Of a DNA stretch of 64,000 nucleotides, positions 51,939 through 64,000 are shown piece after piece. The stretch's first letter is position 1, and every line of letters begins with the position of its first letter. The notes below the pieces were generated by a model. The model saw only the letters and a list, made by a program, of their open reading frames with translations. It was not told where the DNA came from and searched no databases. The position numbers were made by a program, and so were the translations under genes. The stretch comes from Populus alba (taxonomy: Eukaryota; Streptophyta; Magnoliopsida; Malpighiales; Salicaceae): NCBI RefSeq assembly GCF_005239225.2, contig NC_133284.1, positions 37,228,927 to 37,292,926 of the forward strand, in the 5' to 3' direction.

Positions 51939-52560
51939 GAGAAATAAATCTTGAGCTTTTTTGGAGTTTTTTGGTTTTTTTTCCATAGCTTATATATATA
52001 TGTGAGCTTTTTTGTTTAGTTTGTAATGTCAAGTTTAAACAAATTAATATCTGTATTTGACGGTTAAATATTGCACAATTATCATTCTTAAACAAAGTTT
52101 TTAATATGTATTTCTTTTTTGGAATAAAAGGATAATAATTTTTTATTGTGTATATATTCATGTATACAAACTAATATTGTTCACATATATGATTTTATAT
52201 TTAGCTCATGTCTAAAATTTCTTTGTCTAAGATTGGATAATTCTCTTTTTCATGTTATATCATGTCTGGAAAAAACTAATTCTTTGTCTAGTCTTAAATT
52301 ATAATTTTGGAGTGCTAGAGAGACGTGCTTGGACAAATCTTATATATATAGTCTCTAAAGATCTCAATTTGAGTCTCAATATATTTTGAACTAGGTACTA
52401 AATGTTAGGTAATTTTTGTGGTTATGGTTGTGATTTTTAAAAAATAAATTTTAAAAAAGTGTGTTTAGCTGGATTTAGATACATGTTTGAAAAAAATTAT
52501 GAAAAAATTATAGTTAGGGTTTATATACAATAAAAAACATGTATAAAATGTTTGACAGTT

Positions 52561-52752
52561 GTGTTTGGAAGTGTGATTGCAGTTTCAAAATGCTTTTTAA
52601 TTGGAAATGTATCAAAATAAATTTTTTATTTTTAAAAATTTATTTTTGATATTAGCCTATCAAATTGATCTAAAAATATAAAAAATATATTAATTTGAAG
52701 TAAAGAAAAAAATAAAAAAATTCAAAGTTTTTAAAAGCATTTTTAAAACACA
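52561..52752 (+). mobile_element. MITE-like element
   Basis: It has the same opening as the copy at 51739 ('gtgtttggaagtgtgattgc') and a related core ('atcaaaataaattttttatt', 'tttgatattagcctatcaaa'), ending 'ttttaaaacac'. The copy is diverged but near full length. Confidence 0.7.
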
Positions 52753-53739
52753 AAAAAAAACCATGTTTTATGAAACTTAATTAAAATAAATATATAAAAA
52801 TTACTTCATAAAAATTATATTTCAAACTTATTTTTTTAACGGACCGTGGTATAAAAGTAAAGCTTGCCCGGAATGCAAGGACTAGTCCTTAATCACATTT
52901 TTTTACATCAAAAACTGTTACAAAATAGGCAAACATTTTCTTGTGTTTTTTATACAGCAAAAACAAAAATTAAAGATAAACAAACGGACCCTAATGGATT
53001 AGAGATTGCGTTTTATTGGATGAATTTTGATATTTTTTTAGTAAATGATTTTATATAAAAGAGAATTATCCAGATTTTGGAGATTCATACAAGGGCCTGA
53101 CAATGTCATTGATTTTGCTGCCATAAAATACTTAAGAATCTAGATTACAGTTGGATTGTGCGGAGAAGGATCTCTTTGTCCTGAAGCTGAAAATATATTT
53201 TATAGAGAAAAATTGTAAAAACAATGCAATTGCCCCCTTTACCTCCATATGTTGACTGCCACGTAGTTATTCCTGTCTCTGATTAGAACATGACAATTCT
53301 GATTCGTTCACTTCGTTGTGAGTTCTAACTCGGCACAAATCTAGAAAAAAGAAAGAAGAAGATGGGGTTATTCCGTTATTATATTATTGGATTAATTCAT
53401 GTACCATTGGTATTTGGATTAATTTAAATTAATATTTTTTTATTAAAAAAAATAATATTTTATTTTATTTTACTATTTATCTGCTGGGTTAAATCAATAT
53501 TTTATTTAATTCAATTTAAAATCAAATCAGTCTAGAAAATTATTTAAATCATTTATTATTAGGAGATCAATTCAGGTTTATTTTATAAAATTAAATAAGT
53601 CAAAACAATATTGTTTTGTAAAAATTATTTTTTGAAAAAATCAATCAATTAATTTACTTAGGTTGGACTGGATTAATATGGATTTTTAAGTGAATTACCG
53701 AGGTTTTACCTTTCTTTATTTAATTTAAATCCAGACACC
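52753..53739. other. AT-rich intergenic DNA
   Basis: No gene was recognised. The 64-codon plus-strand frame at 52864 has no family resemblance. Confidence 0.45.
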
Positions 53740-54110
53740 GGGGACCACTCCAAGCCGCATTTTATAACAATGCAAGACAATAGCTGTAACCGTATGCATT
53801 ACCGTTCTACTTTCTAGATCTGCCACGTGGTGCTTCATGAAGCCGGAGCTCGTTGTTGGCTACGGAGCTGCATGCGGCTTAGCTCGTAGCAAATTACAGT
53901 GGGGTCTAGGAGATCCACTGGGATCTTGTATTGAGATAGAATTCTGGTACATCCAGCTGTACTGTGATGCATTCCGTCGAGGGGGTCCTGCTCAATGTGG
54001 GCCATGATGATCGCATCCGTTTGTAATATGATTATATGAAATCAAACGGTGACGGTCGTACGGAGTGGTGCAGTTGAGATTTTTTTGCCCGTCAAAGTAC
54101 GGTACCTCAA
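53740..54110. other. GC-rich non-coding island with a G-box
   Basis: This contrasts sharply with its AT-rich flanks. It contains a perfect G-box core (CACGTG at ~53825), 'gccggagctcgttgttggc' and 'cattccgtcgagggggtcc'. No long frame and no tRNA signature are present. It resembles the promoter or first part of a gene whose body is missing, or a non-coding RNA locus. Confidence 0.5.
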
Positions 54111-55178
54111 GGTACATGGATATGTGGAAGTAAACTCTAAATAATATAATCTGTGATTAAAAAATTATTTTAAAAGTTTTTTTTATGATATATTATTTTT
54201 TTGAACAATTATTTTACATTATAAAAATACAATTTTTTTTTAAACATAAAATACATATATATTAATAAACTTCTAATCTCGAATTGAAAAAATAAAATCT
54301 TCTTCTAATATTTTTAATTTTAATACAAGTTAATAACCAATAAATAAAGGATTCTAAATTAATTGATAGATTAAGTTTAATAACTATATACTTGACAGTT
54401 GTAGGATTTATTATTGGAGTGCAAGATATTTCAGGTAATGAATAAGATAAATTAAGGATTATATAATAAAAATAAAATAAAAATTGGTGAAAAGAGATTG
54501 ACTGAAGCAATGGACATGAATTGTTAGCTTATCAAGTACTCGTATTGACCAAGGTATAGAATCTAGATTAGAAGAAGTAACTTTTTACAACTCTTTTCTT
54601 TTCACTGTCTAGAAAAAAAAAAAAAAGTACATGTAAACAGTATAGGTATAACCTTATCATCATCAAGGGATGAGGATTTTCTTGGTAAAGAAACTTTGTA
54701 TCCTAATTATATAACTTGTCTTTACTACATGGATCAATCTAGTAATTCATATAGATTACAATAGGTGTTTATGTATCACGATGAGATGCATAAATAAATA
54801 AAAAATTTATAAATATACATAATATAATTACTGGTAAGTAGCAAAGATTTGATACATGAGTATAACACGACGAGACATTACTTCAGATTTCAAGCAGGTT
54901 TCTTTACTTGGATATATGCAATATAAGCAACATAATTAACGGATTCAACATCACATAATTAATAAAAGTCTTTATATAATTAATATATGTTAACCGTTAA
55001 ATTTTATGTTTTTATTTTTTAATTCAACATTGATGTTTTTATTAATTTTAAGTAGGCTTCTTGCTATGGGAAGATCAAGAGACCACATCTTATCTTCATA
55101 GTTTTAATGAATAGAACAAAGTTCACACCATAACATTTCGGTAGTTAAATGCCTGCTGTATTGGACTTGAAATCTTTA
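54111..55178. other. AT-rich intergenic DNA
   Basis: No gene or clear repeat was recognised. Confidence 0.45.
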
Positions 55179-56085
55179 GGCTCCGTTTGTTTGCAGGAAA
55201 GTGGTTTCCTTTTGGAAAGTGAATTCCGGGGAAAATGAATTCCTGGAAAGTGAATTCCGAGAAAGTATTTTCCGATGTTTGGTAGTGTTATGGAAAATGA
55301 ACTGGAAAACACTTTCCAGTGTTTGGTTGTGTGTATGGAAAATGAACTGGAAAATAATTTATTAATTAATTAATTTTTTTTTCAAGTTTATCTAATATAT
55401 ATAAAATATTTAATATAAAATATTTAATCACTTACAATTGTCATAACCCAATTTTGATCTTTTTTTTTATTATTTAAAAAAAAAAGATGATGAAAAATAA
55501 AAATAAAATAAATGAAGGATGAATTAAAATTTGGGTTAAGGGCAACATAATTGGAAGTTTAAAAATTTAATTAAACTCTTGACTAGTTTAATTAATTAAA
55601 TCAAGAGTTTAATTAGAGAATTGATTTAATTAAATTTTAGATTATTTTAATTAATAAAATCAAGAGTTTAATTGAAGAGTTAATTAAACTTTGATTTAAT
55701 AAAAAAAAACCATTACTTAAATAAAATAAACCAACTCTTTGCATTTTAATTCACTGCTACAGTAGCAGTGAATTATAATTCAATGCTACAGTAGCAAGGA
55801 ATTATAATTCACTACTACAGTAGCATTGAATTATAATTCGCTGCTACTGTAGCAGTGAATTAAAATGCGATGATACTGTAGGTGTGAATTAAAATTCACT
55901 GGCAGGCGTGCGGAAAGTGTTTTCCTTTCTTTAACCGAAGGAAAACACTTTCCTTTCTCAAGTAACGATTTTACGTTGACCGGAATTAAGTTTCCGTTGA
56001 CTTACTGTTTAACATTTGTTCCCAAACATGGGAAAGTCAGGAAAACGAATTCCAGGAATTCGTTTTCCTTGAAACAAACAGAGCC
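55179..56085. mobile_element. PIF/Harbinger-like (Tourist-type) non-autonomous element, 907 bp
   Basis: The left end (GGCTCCGTTTGTTTGCAGGA) and right end (reverse complement GGCTCTGTTTGTTTCAAGGA) match at 19 of 22 bases over the full terminal repeat. Both sides are flanked by TTA (55176-55178 and 56086-56088), the target duplication used by PIF/Harbinger elements. Subterminal regions repeat short 'ggaaaacactttcc' and 'gaaaatgaactggaaaa' phrases in both orientations. The middle is AT-rich with no transposase frame, so it would need a transposase supplied elsewhere. Confidence 0.85.
55748..55902. repeat. 29-bp palindromic minisatellite inside the Harbinger-like element
   Basis: About five units of 29 bases are each centred on a palindrome GCTACTGTAGC or GCTACAGTAGC, between 'aattcactg' and 'cagtgaatt'. 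Unit 1 is a complete palindrome of about 28 bases. Similar units on 'aatcaagagtttaattaa' occur at about 55560-55690. Confidence 0.9.
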
Positions 56086-56088
56086 TTA

Positions 56089-58989
56089 GAGAGAGTCTAA
56101 TTTTTGATGATGTCATGATAGATGATGAGACCACTCAGGTAGGAGCAAGAGTTGGATCTAGTCGTGCTATTAATAAATCTGGATCATCTAGCAAACGTAG
56201 ATAGATAAATGAGTTATGTTTATATATTTTGAGATTAATTGAATATTATATTATTGAATTTTTTTTTTATTTTGCATGTATATATGTTTTTTTATGGAGT
56301 TTAATTAGAATTAGTTGATTGAGGTTATTGTGGTTTTATGCGGTTTTTTTTAAGCGAGATAAAATTTTAAGTATAATTTCTATATAGAAGAAACTTTATT
56401 CAAAATTTGATAAAATTATAAAAATTTTAATTCTTTAAAATCATAAAGTAAATAAAATTTTAGATTAATAAATATTATGATTTTATAAACTTTTTTCAGC
56501 TTAAAACACAAAAATAACCAAAAACTAAACAATAGCTAAAATAATTTGACCGTTTTAGCTACTGTTCAATCGTTTTATCAAATATTTAGTTGTTTCTCAA
56601 AACGATCTCATTAAAAATTTCACGTTTTGAACCACGACAATTGATATCACAGTCCACAACTATAATATATATCAAATGCTACGGTTCTGAACCGTGAAAT
56701 TATTAAAATATTATATTTTTGAACCATGATATCTTTATACTATGCTACTTTATCAAAATTTCTCATCTTATGCTATTTCATCATAAGTTTATATCTTGGT
56801 TGATAAATACCCAATTTTTCCTTAATTAACCCATCGATAACAGTATGGTATGACAAGATTCCACAGTGGTGTGATTTTCAACTTTTGTTGCTGCTTCCTC
56901 CTGATGCCTTGCTACTTGTGCTCTAATGGTTAAAAAAGAAAAAAGAAAGATAATAATGGAAAAGCGGCTTTGTTGAGAATTGAGCGTGGCTGAACCGTGC
57001 GATAGTGATTAGTGAAATCATGCATATCACATCAATTCAGGAATTCAGTAACTACCAAAATCATTCCTTAAGCGACATTAGTGCACGAATGTTTCATTAA
57101 AGAACATTCTTCCGCATGCTTTTGGACTCGGCCACTTCATATATATATATCTAAGTTTATTTATTCCTTTTTTGTTTTTATATTTTAAAAGTATTCTTGA
57201 AAAAAATTAATTTCTTTAATTTTTAATTTTTAGATTATTTTTTTAATGATTTTAAATTTTTTTGATGTGCTGATATTAAAAATAGATTTTTAAAAATAAA
57301 AAAATTATTTTGATATATTTCTAAGTAAAAAATAATTTAATTGCTACTATGATACTGAATGGACTTTAATGGTTAACGCATTAGGATTTTTTTATATGAA
57401 AAAAATAATTTTTGGCTTTTATAAAAGAATATTTTGATTAGCTTTATATAATATTTATTTATAAGATTTTATACATACAGTATTCAAATATGTATAAGAT
57501 ACATTTATATTTTGTAATTATTATATTACATGTGCAATTATGTTTACATACAAAATAACACATACACCATAGAAAATTATTTTTTCTTCAAATATAAAAA
57601 ATTATTTAAACATCTATTCTAAGTAAATATCTTGTGTTTTACTCGATTCGGCCATAACCCAATTAAGCTTAAACTTCATTCTTTTAGAGATAGCTTACTC
57701 TGGCTAACTATTCATTACTATTCATAAATATTATTTTCACATGTAAGTCTTCAAATATTTTTCTAGATATTTTCATATTTTTCAACTATATATTCCATGT
57801 TTAAGAAAGAGAAAAGATGATTTTTTTCCCCAACAACACAAAAACTAAATTTCAATCCACTCTCTAAAGTTCTAAAATTATTTAAGTATAAAATAGTTAA
57901 TTTATAGGTAATATCCATGTTCAAGCTCAAAATTATTCGTATTCATTAAAGATATTTTAAAATTTTATCTCAGCATTATCACACATACACTATGTGTGTG
58001 ATAAAAGATATTTTTACAAGAGGAATTTTGTAATCATTACCATCTAATTAATATTTATAATTAAGTCTTTAAATCTCACTTTTGGTATTTTTTTTATTTA
58101 AAATCCATCCAGATTGGGAGAGATAAAAAAATTGACATAATGGTTTCCAAGAATATCATCTAAAGACATGGCCTGGAGTTATATGAAGAATAAAAACTAT
58201 TTGTTTTTCCAATTTCGTAATGCTCACCCCCACATTACCTCCTTACCTTCTTCCACATCGCCTTGATTTCATTCACAAGATTGAGATTTGAATTTTCTCT
58301 TGCTGGTATCCATTTTGTCCATTAATTAGAATCTTTACATTGTTTAACAAGGAAAACAAATCTTTTTGCTTTCAGGAAAGTGTTTGGAGATGTTTTTTAA
58401 AAAATTGATTTTATTTTAGAATTAATTATTTTATGTTTTTGATCATTTTGATGTATAATTTTTTTTAAAAATTATTTAATATACTTTAAAAATAATTCAT
58501 ATAAGACTCACAAATACCCTTTAAGCTATAATATTACCTCATATAACCTCTTAAAAGTCAAGAGTTAGTGATTTTCTTCTGAAATCATGCAAAACAATAA
58601 ACTTGGTGACATGAATTTGGGCTTTCTTGAGACCCTAGATGAGGACATTTCCTCGTTTGTTCAAGCTTCCAAATCTACATCACCTACCCTATATCTCTTC
58701 TTCAGTCAGTCCAAACCACCCTACTCCCTTCCCATCCAACGATCCTGATTGCGATTTCCATTTTCACCAACGGCTCTGATTTGACTTCCCAACCTTATCT
58801 TCCCCAAGCCAAAGACCGTCACCTAAGCCGAGCCAAGCTTGCCACTTATCCATTAACAAACAACCGGGCCCCACAGGCACTGTCCACAGGTTCTAACCAC
58901 TCCAGGCTAGAAAACAATAACAGTTTAACCGCAGTTAAAACATAAATTAAAAAACAGTAAAAACCAAGCTTCCTAATAAATAACCCTCT
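56089..58989. other. AT-rich intergenic DNA with two inverted MITE-like copies
   Basis: Inverted, decayed MITE-like copies lie at 57168-57345 ('tttgatgtgctgatattaaa', 'ttattttgatatatttct') and 58375-58515 ('ggaaagtgtttggagatg', 'gatcattttgatgtataatt'). The stretch 58600-58900 rises in C content towards the ankyrin gene and probably holds its promoter. No gene is seen. Confidence 0.5.
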
Positions 58990-59119
58990 TCCTCTCTCTG
59001 TCTCTGGCGCTCACTCCTTTCAAGTTTCAAGTTTCTCTCTCTCTCTGCAAAAACTAAACTCCAAAGTAAAAACAAATTTGGCACCTACCTTGACTAGATT
59101 GACTTGCAACGTGCAAACA
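58990..59119 (+). promoter_or_regulatory. Pyrimidine-rich leader of the ankyrin gene
   Basis: A CT-rich run ('cctcttcctctctctgtctc', then (TC)n at 59031-59047) precedes the first in-frame ATG, as is common in plant 5' UTRs. The frame is open further upstream only to a TTG. Confidence 0.6.
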
Positions 59120-62100
59120 ATGACTGTCTTCTCCGGCAAGCAGGTAGTCCCGGTGGACTACGAGTCGGAAGCCTCACAACGGCTTCTAGAAGCATCACTC
59201 TCCGGCGATCTGAAATCGGCCTTAGAGTGCATCGCCGATCCGTTTATTGATGTGAATTACATTGGAGCTGTTTGTTTGAAGAGTAGAAAGAGTGAGGTTG
59301 TTTTAAACGATGAGTCAGCCAGTGAAGTCTCTGTTGATTATCAAGAGTTAAAGACTGATGTTACTGCGTTGTTTCTCGCTGTTCATGCTGGAAATGTTGC
59401 TCTCGTCAAGAAATTGCTGGTAATGTCAGAGCTCGTGTTTGCGTCTGATGTTGTTTTTAGTGTGTTTTAGTCGCGTTTTGGTGTTTGTCTAAATTTGAGT
59501 GAGTTAACATAGAAATAATTTTTACAAGCCTAGATTTTGAAAGAGTATTTTTTTCCCCTTCTTTTTTTACCAAAACTGAAATTTTTGAATTTTCAATTTT
59601 GAATCCCTCTGATACGGAAAGCGGTGTTTTTTCAAAAAAATAAAATGAAAAGGACACAAATAGATATTTTTTGTATTTTTATTCTTTAAAACAAAAACCA
59701 AACTTAGCCTTTGTCAAGATTAGCTATTCTGAAAATTTTGCGGGTTTTTTTTTGGCTGCTAGTGATTAAGCATTTGATTTTTTTGGATTAATCCGCTTAA
59801 GCTTAGTTTATACTGTGATTTTCTCGAACTTATTGTCTTTTTCTTTGGCTGCCTGTCACTTTCGAACTTAATAAAGTTGCTATGGTTTTAGTTTCTGCGG
59901 GTATTGTCTTTGAAATTAAAGCTGTTTATATCTTTTTTTAAGGATTCATTGTCTTAATGCCGGCCCCCCATAATTAGAAATTTAATTGATTAAATTCGAA
60001 TACGGAAGCTTTTTTTTTCCTTGTTTACTTTTTGTTTCGAAACACTGGATATGAATCAGATTCGCAATCTTTTGCAGTGGCTTTGCTTTGCTTTGTTTTT
60101 TCTTTTATGGGAAAATTCTCTGAAGTTGATTTTCATTAATTAATTTCATAATGTTTTCTTCTTAAGAAATTTGATTACTCGTTTACAAAATCGCATGAAC
60201 CCTCTACATTGTTCAACCTGTTAGTTTTCAGTTTAAATGTCTAATTATTACTAGTATAATAATACATAAGCACCTATTAATAAATCTTAATTTGATTAAT
60301 TAATGCATCAAGATTTTCTGTTTCATGTTCAAGAATGTGTTTATAATTGGTTGTTGCAGGAATTTTAACTACTGACCTATCTTTCTGAATTTGATAGAAG
60401 TAAAAAACAAATATTATGTCCTAGATATTAGTGCACAAAGAGAATGCCCTTTGGCATTTTCCTGATCTTTGTCCTTCGACTGCTATGCTTATTTATTCGT
60501 AGCAGCTACCATCAAATCCAGTTTGGTGTGGATCTAAATGGCTGTCTAAAATTACAATGATCACTGGAATCTTTGTTTTGTGAAGTTGGGAATTTATACC
60601 CATGTGCTACTGTTTGTTCATATTCATATCCATAAATAATTGCCATATCCTCTGCACATACCATTCATTATTTTGTACGGTTCTGTTCACTGGAGAAATT
60701 ATTTTTTAAGTATACAATCAAGAAGCAAAAGCCATAAACTGATAACATAAACCTTTTTACCTAACAGACATTGGATCAGGGAGGCCCATGATGAGTTGTC
60801 TCTTACGATTGGTTGGAGAGTAGAGTACATTAGAGCATATTAATGAGGTTTTTTATTACAGCTCCATGTTCCTTTGTCGATCACATCAGTACTGTTCCCT
60901 GTGTTTTTCTGTGCTTTACTGTGTCCTCCTGTACTCCGTGAAAAAAATGAAACCTATTAGACTGCTGCTAGTTTTGTCGTCTTCTTGTTAAACTCATTAA
61001 GATTTTTATGAAAACAAAGCAACAGAAACATGGATTTAGAATGATGCGAGTCTTTCAATGATATTTGTTGAAGTACTCAAAGGATGGATTTTCCAATTGG
61101 CAGAGTGTTGGAGCTGATGTCAACCAGAAACTCTTCAGAGGTTTTGCAATTACAGCAGCAGTGAGGGAGGGCCACCGAGAGATTCTGGAGATCTTGCTTA
61201 AAGCCGGGGCATCTCAGCCGGCTTGTGAGGAGGCTTTGCTTGAAGCGGGCTTCCATGGGCGAGCTAGGCTTGCAGAACTGCTCATGGGTTCTGATTTGAT
61301 TCGGTCCCGTGTTGCTGTACATGTTCTTGTCACAGCATGCTGCAGGGGGTTTGCAGATGTGGTGGACACTCTACTGGAGGTAAACCATTTAGTTACTGAT
61401 TCATGTCTTCTGTACAACTACATCTTTAAGCTTCAATCAAAGTTACTCTTGCAGCGAAATGTAAATGGCTGTTATTAATCCTGATTTGCGCCAGTTTTTG
61501 AAGCTGTTGAACGGGTCATTTTGCTCCACTACTTTGAGTTTTGGTTCGACAAAGTATGACCTTGCTCTCTTTGTCGTGAATTGCTTTTTTACTTGTTCTC
61601 GGTGTGGTCTTATGAAAGTGGGATGGTTGATACCATAGATATCAACCCTGGCCAAGCTGATGTGTTGATCCATTGACTTGAGTCTATCTCGGGTTGGGTT
61701 TGCTTTTGAACTGGGTTAGTGCACTTGTCAAACTCGAGTGGGATTCAGTAATGTCAACTTCAAGGATTTTTTTTTTAATTTTGTTTGAAACAAAGTTGGT
61801 TTTTTTTATTTTTTTAACTTGTTCAAATAATGTTGTTTTGGGATAGACTAGGTTGATCTGGCCAATGTGAACAAGCGTTGGGTTTGATAACTATGGTTGA
61901 TACCAAAGTTCTTTTTGCTTGATTTACCACTCTTTTGGCCTTTTGACCTGTTTCTACAAACATTCACCAAATCCCTGAATTTTCCAAAACCCACGGGTTT
62001 TTTAAAAATACAATTGGCTAAACTTTCTGGACCCACAGAGCAGTCAGCTTTGTGTTAAATGAGATAAATTCTTTTATGGGTTCAACAAATCTCCTAGAAC

Positions 62101-64000
62101 ATCTAGTTGATCTGATTAATCACAGTTGTCTTCTAGTTAATTGCAGGGGGTTTTGCCGTGTGATTGACGTTGTTCATTCTTGTTTAATGGCAGTGTGGTG
62201 TTGATGTTGATGAAACGGATAGAATGATGCTGTTGTCGTCTAAGCCTTCTCTGCATGCAAATGTTGACTGTAATGCAATTGTCGCTGCAGTAGTTAGTCG
62301 GCAGGTTGCAGTTGTCCATTTGCTTCTCAAGGTAACCTTCTCATCTCTTACTTTTAGTTTGAGTCTTGAAAGAATCAGCATGATCCATAAAAGGTTCAAG
62401 TTTGGGGGGTTCTATTCTTCGCTATCAATTTTTTACCTTTGTATAAAAATTAAGGCTAGGTGAAATTATCCTTCAATTAGAAATGAAAAAATCTGCATAT
62501 TGGGCCACATTTCAAATAGGTTGGACCCCCTCCATGGGGTTGGTGTAACCACTGGTTCAGCTTGCGACTTTGCATGACATCTCAAAATATAGGACCCAAT
62601 GCTGTAGCTTAAGTTAAAAACAATTGTACTGAAGATGATTGGACAATCAGTTTGAGATTGAATTGGACAGTGAAGTGGCGGCACATTTTTGTTATTTCTG
62701 ACTTGAAATTTTTCTTTCTGATCCTTTTATTTTTATTTCATTTTATAAATGCTTATCTTGATTGTTATCAAAATGATTAAACAGGCCGGTGCAAAGACAG
62801 ATTTCAAAGTTAGACTGGGAGCATGGTCGTGGGATGCTACTACAGGAGAAGAGTTTCGAGTGGGTGCTGGACTTGCAGAGCCATATGCCATCACCTGGTG
62901 TGCGGTGGAGTATTTTGAAATCACTGGCACTATCTTGCGAATGCTCCTCCAGCATCTCTCTCCTGACACTCCTCACCATGGAAGAACTCTCCTCCACCAT
63001 GCCATTCTCTGTGGAAATGCTGCCGCCGTCAATGTGCTCATAAGCAGTGGAGCCAATGTAGAGGCCTCTGTTAAAACCCAGAAAACAGAGTTCCGACCAG
63101 TACATATGGCTGCCCGTTTAGGCTCATCTAAAACCCTCCAATGCCTCATTGACTCAGGCTGTGATATAAACTCGAGGACTGATTCTGGAGACACTGCGTT
63201 AATGATATCCGCCAAATACAAGCAAGAAGAGTGTCTGAGAATATTGGCTATGGCCGGTGCTGATTTTGGCTTAGTTAACACTGCTGGCCAATCTGCAACT
63301 TCATTCGCTGGTTCAAACCAGTGGTCTCTTGGTTTCCAGCAAATAATACTTGAAGTTATTAGGGCCGGAAAGATTCCCAAATCCAGCAGCGCTTCTGTTT
63401 TCTCTTCACTAATCTTTGTAGCTCAAGCTGGTGATATAGAAGCCTTGAAAGCACTCATTAAGTGGGGAGAAGTTGATGTTGATTATCAGGATGATAATGG
63501 TTTCTCAGCAGTCATGTTTGCAGCTTTAAATGGTCATGTTGAAGTATTTCGACTGCTGGTCTACGCTGGGGCTGATGTAAAGCTTTGTAACAAAGCTGGC
63601 GAAACCGCAATCACCCTTTCTGAACTGAATCAGAATCACGATCTGTTTGAGAAGGTGATGCTTGAATTTGCTCTTCAAATGGGCAACCGCAATGCTGGAG
63701 GATTCTATGCATTGCACTGCGCAGCCCGTCGTGGGGACGTGGAGGCGGTCAAATTATTGATAAGTAAAGGTTATGATGTAAACGTCCCTGATGGGGACGG
63801 CTACACTCCTCTCATGTTGGCTGCTAGAGAGGGCCACGGGTCCATGTGCGAGCTCTTGATCTCACACGGGGCTCAATGTGAAATCAAGAACGCTAGAGGT
63901 GAAACGGCACTCTCACTTGCAAGGAGACATGGTGGCATAAAAAACGAAGCAGAACAAGTAATACTAGACGAGCTCGCTTGCAAGCTGGTGTTAGGTGGCT
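59120..64000 (+). CDS. Ankyrin-repeat protein, 3' end beyond the window
   Basis: Exons are 59120-59419, 61104-61379, 62194-62331 and 62785-64000 (continuing). All junctions keep phase 0, and 643 residues are visible with no stop yet. The conserved N-terminus (MTVFSGKQVVPVDYESE, 'RLLEASLSGDLKSALECIAD') matches a plant ankyrin family typified by At5g14230, normally about 750 aa, so roughly 100 residues lie outside. Many ankyrin units are clear, for example 'TALFLAVHAGNVALVKKLL', 'TAAVREGHREILEILLKAGA', 'LLHHAILCGNAAAVNVLI', 'ALHCAARRGDVEAVKLLI' and 'TPLMLAAREGHGSMCELLI'. The repeats are protein-protein binding modules and no enzyme domain is seen. Function is not known to me. Exon 4 is long and the first intron (1.68 kb) is the largest. 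Confidence 0.92.
61680..61900. repeat. Dispersed repeat in ankyrin-gene intron 2
   Basis: 'tcaaactcgagtgggattc', 'aataatgttgttttgggat' and 'ctaggttgatctggcc' resemble the repeat phrases at 33580-34350 in degraded form. This points to a family spread across genes and intergenic DNA. Confidence 0.45.

Noticed and set aside
58249..58262. 'ttccacatcgcc', like the upstream element of plant snRNA genes
   Set aside because: It differs from the RTCCCACATCG consensus, and no TATA at the expected spacing or snRNA body follows.

Overview
The window is plant nuclear DNA. It shows AT-rich intergenic deserts, GT-AG introns, plant-specific gene families, and many copies of a short AT-rich repeat with a core like 'gacatcagcacatcaaaacgatcc', a motif I associate with Populus. 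I infer Salicaceae, most likely a poplar. This rests on gene and repeat style, not on a database match.

Seven protein-coding genes can be modelled. In order they are: a single-exon DUF247 membrane protein (minus, 737-2044); an adenylate kinase-like protein of the plant AK7 type (plus, 9715-11361) with an apparent one-base frameshift in exon 1; a 1029-aa NT-C2 (EEIG1/EHBP1-type) protein with a C-terminal dilute-like region (minus, 12523-18207, 8 coding exons); an LRR receptor-like pseudokinase (minus, 24664-28898, 7 exons); a gamma-glutamyltransferase (minus, 34351-37763, 7 exons); a protoporphyrinogen oxidase of the plant PPOX2 type (minus, 40304-46628, 17 exons); and the 5' part of an ankyrin-repeat protein that runs off the right edge (plus, 59120-64000). 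I placed exon boundaries by hand from ORF continuity, GT/AG sites and family conservation, and reading frames close across every junction. A degraded mTERF C-terminal fragment lies at 33280-33579.

The genes are functionally unrelated, as is usual for plant chromosomes: heme/chlorophyll synthesis, glutathione turnover, signalling, vesicle/cytoskeleton scaffolding and nucleotide metabolism. The gene-poor intervals (3.4-9.4 kb, 19.4-24.6 kb, 46.6-58.9 kb) hold most of the unusual structure. This includes several independent tandem arrays with 29, 55, 103, 110, 230-240, 254 and 284-301 bp periods, a degenerate TRIM retroelement with two LTRs, at least ten scattered copies of one AT-rich MITE-like family, and a 907-bp PIF/Harbinger-like (Tourist-type) non-autonomous element with TTA target duplications and an internal palindromic 29-bp minisatellite.

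The items most worth following up are the 907-bp Harbinger-like element, the frameshift in the adenylate kinase-like gene, a near-perfect 21-bp stem hairpin inside a PPOX2 intron, a duplicated exon/intron boundary in PPOX2, and the GC-rich non-coding islands. I found no convincing new multi-gene system.
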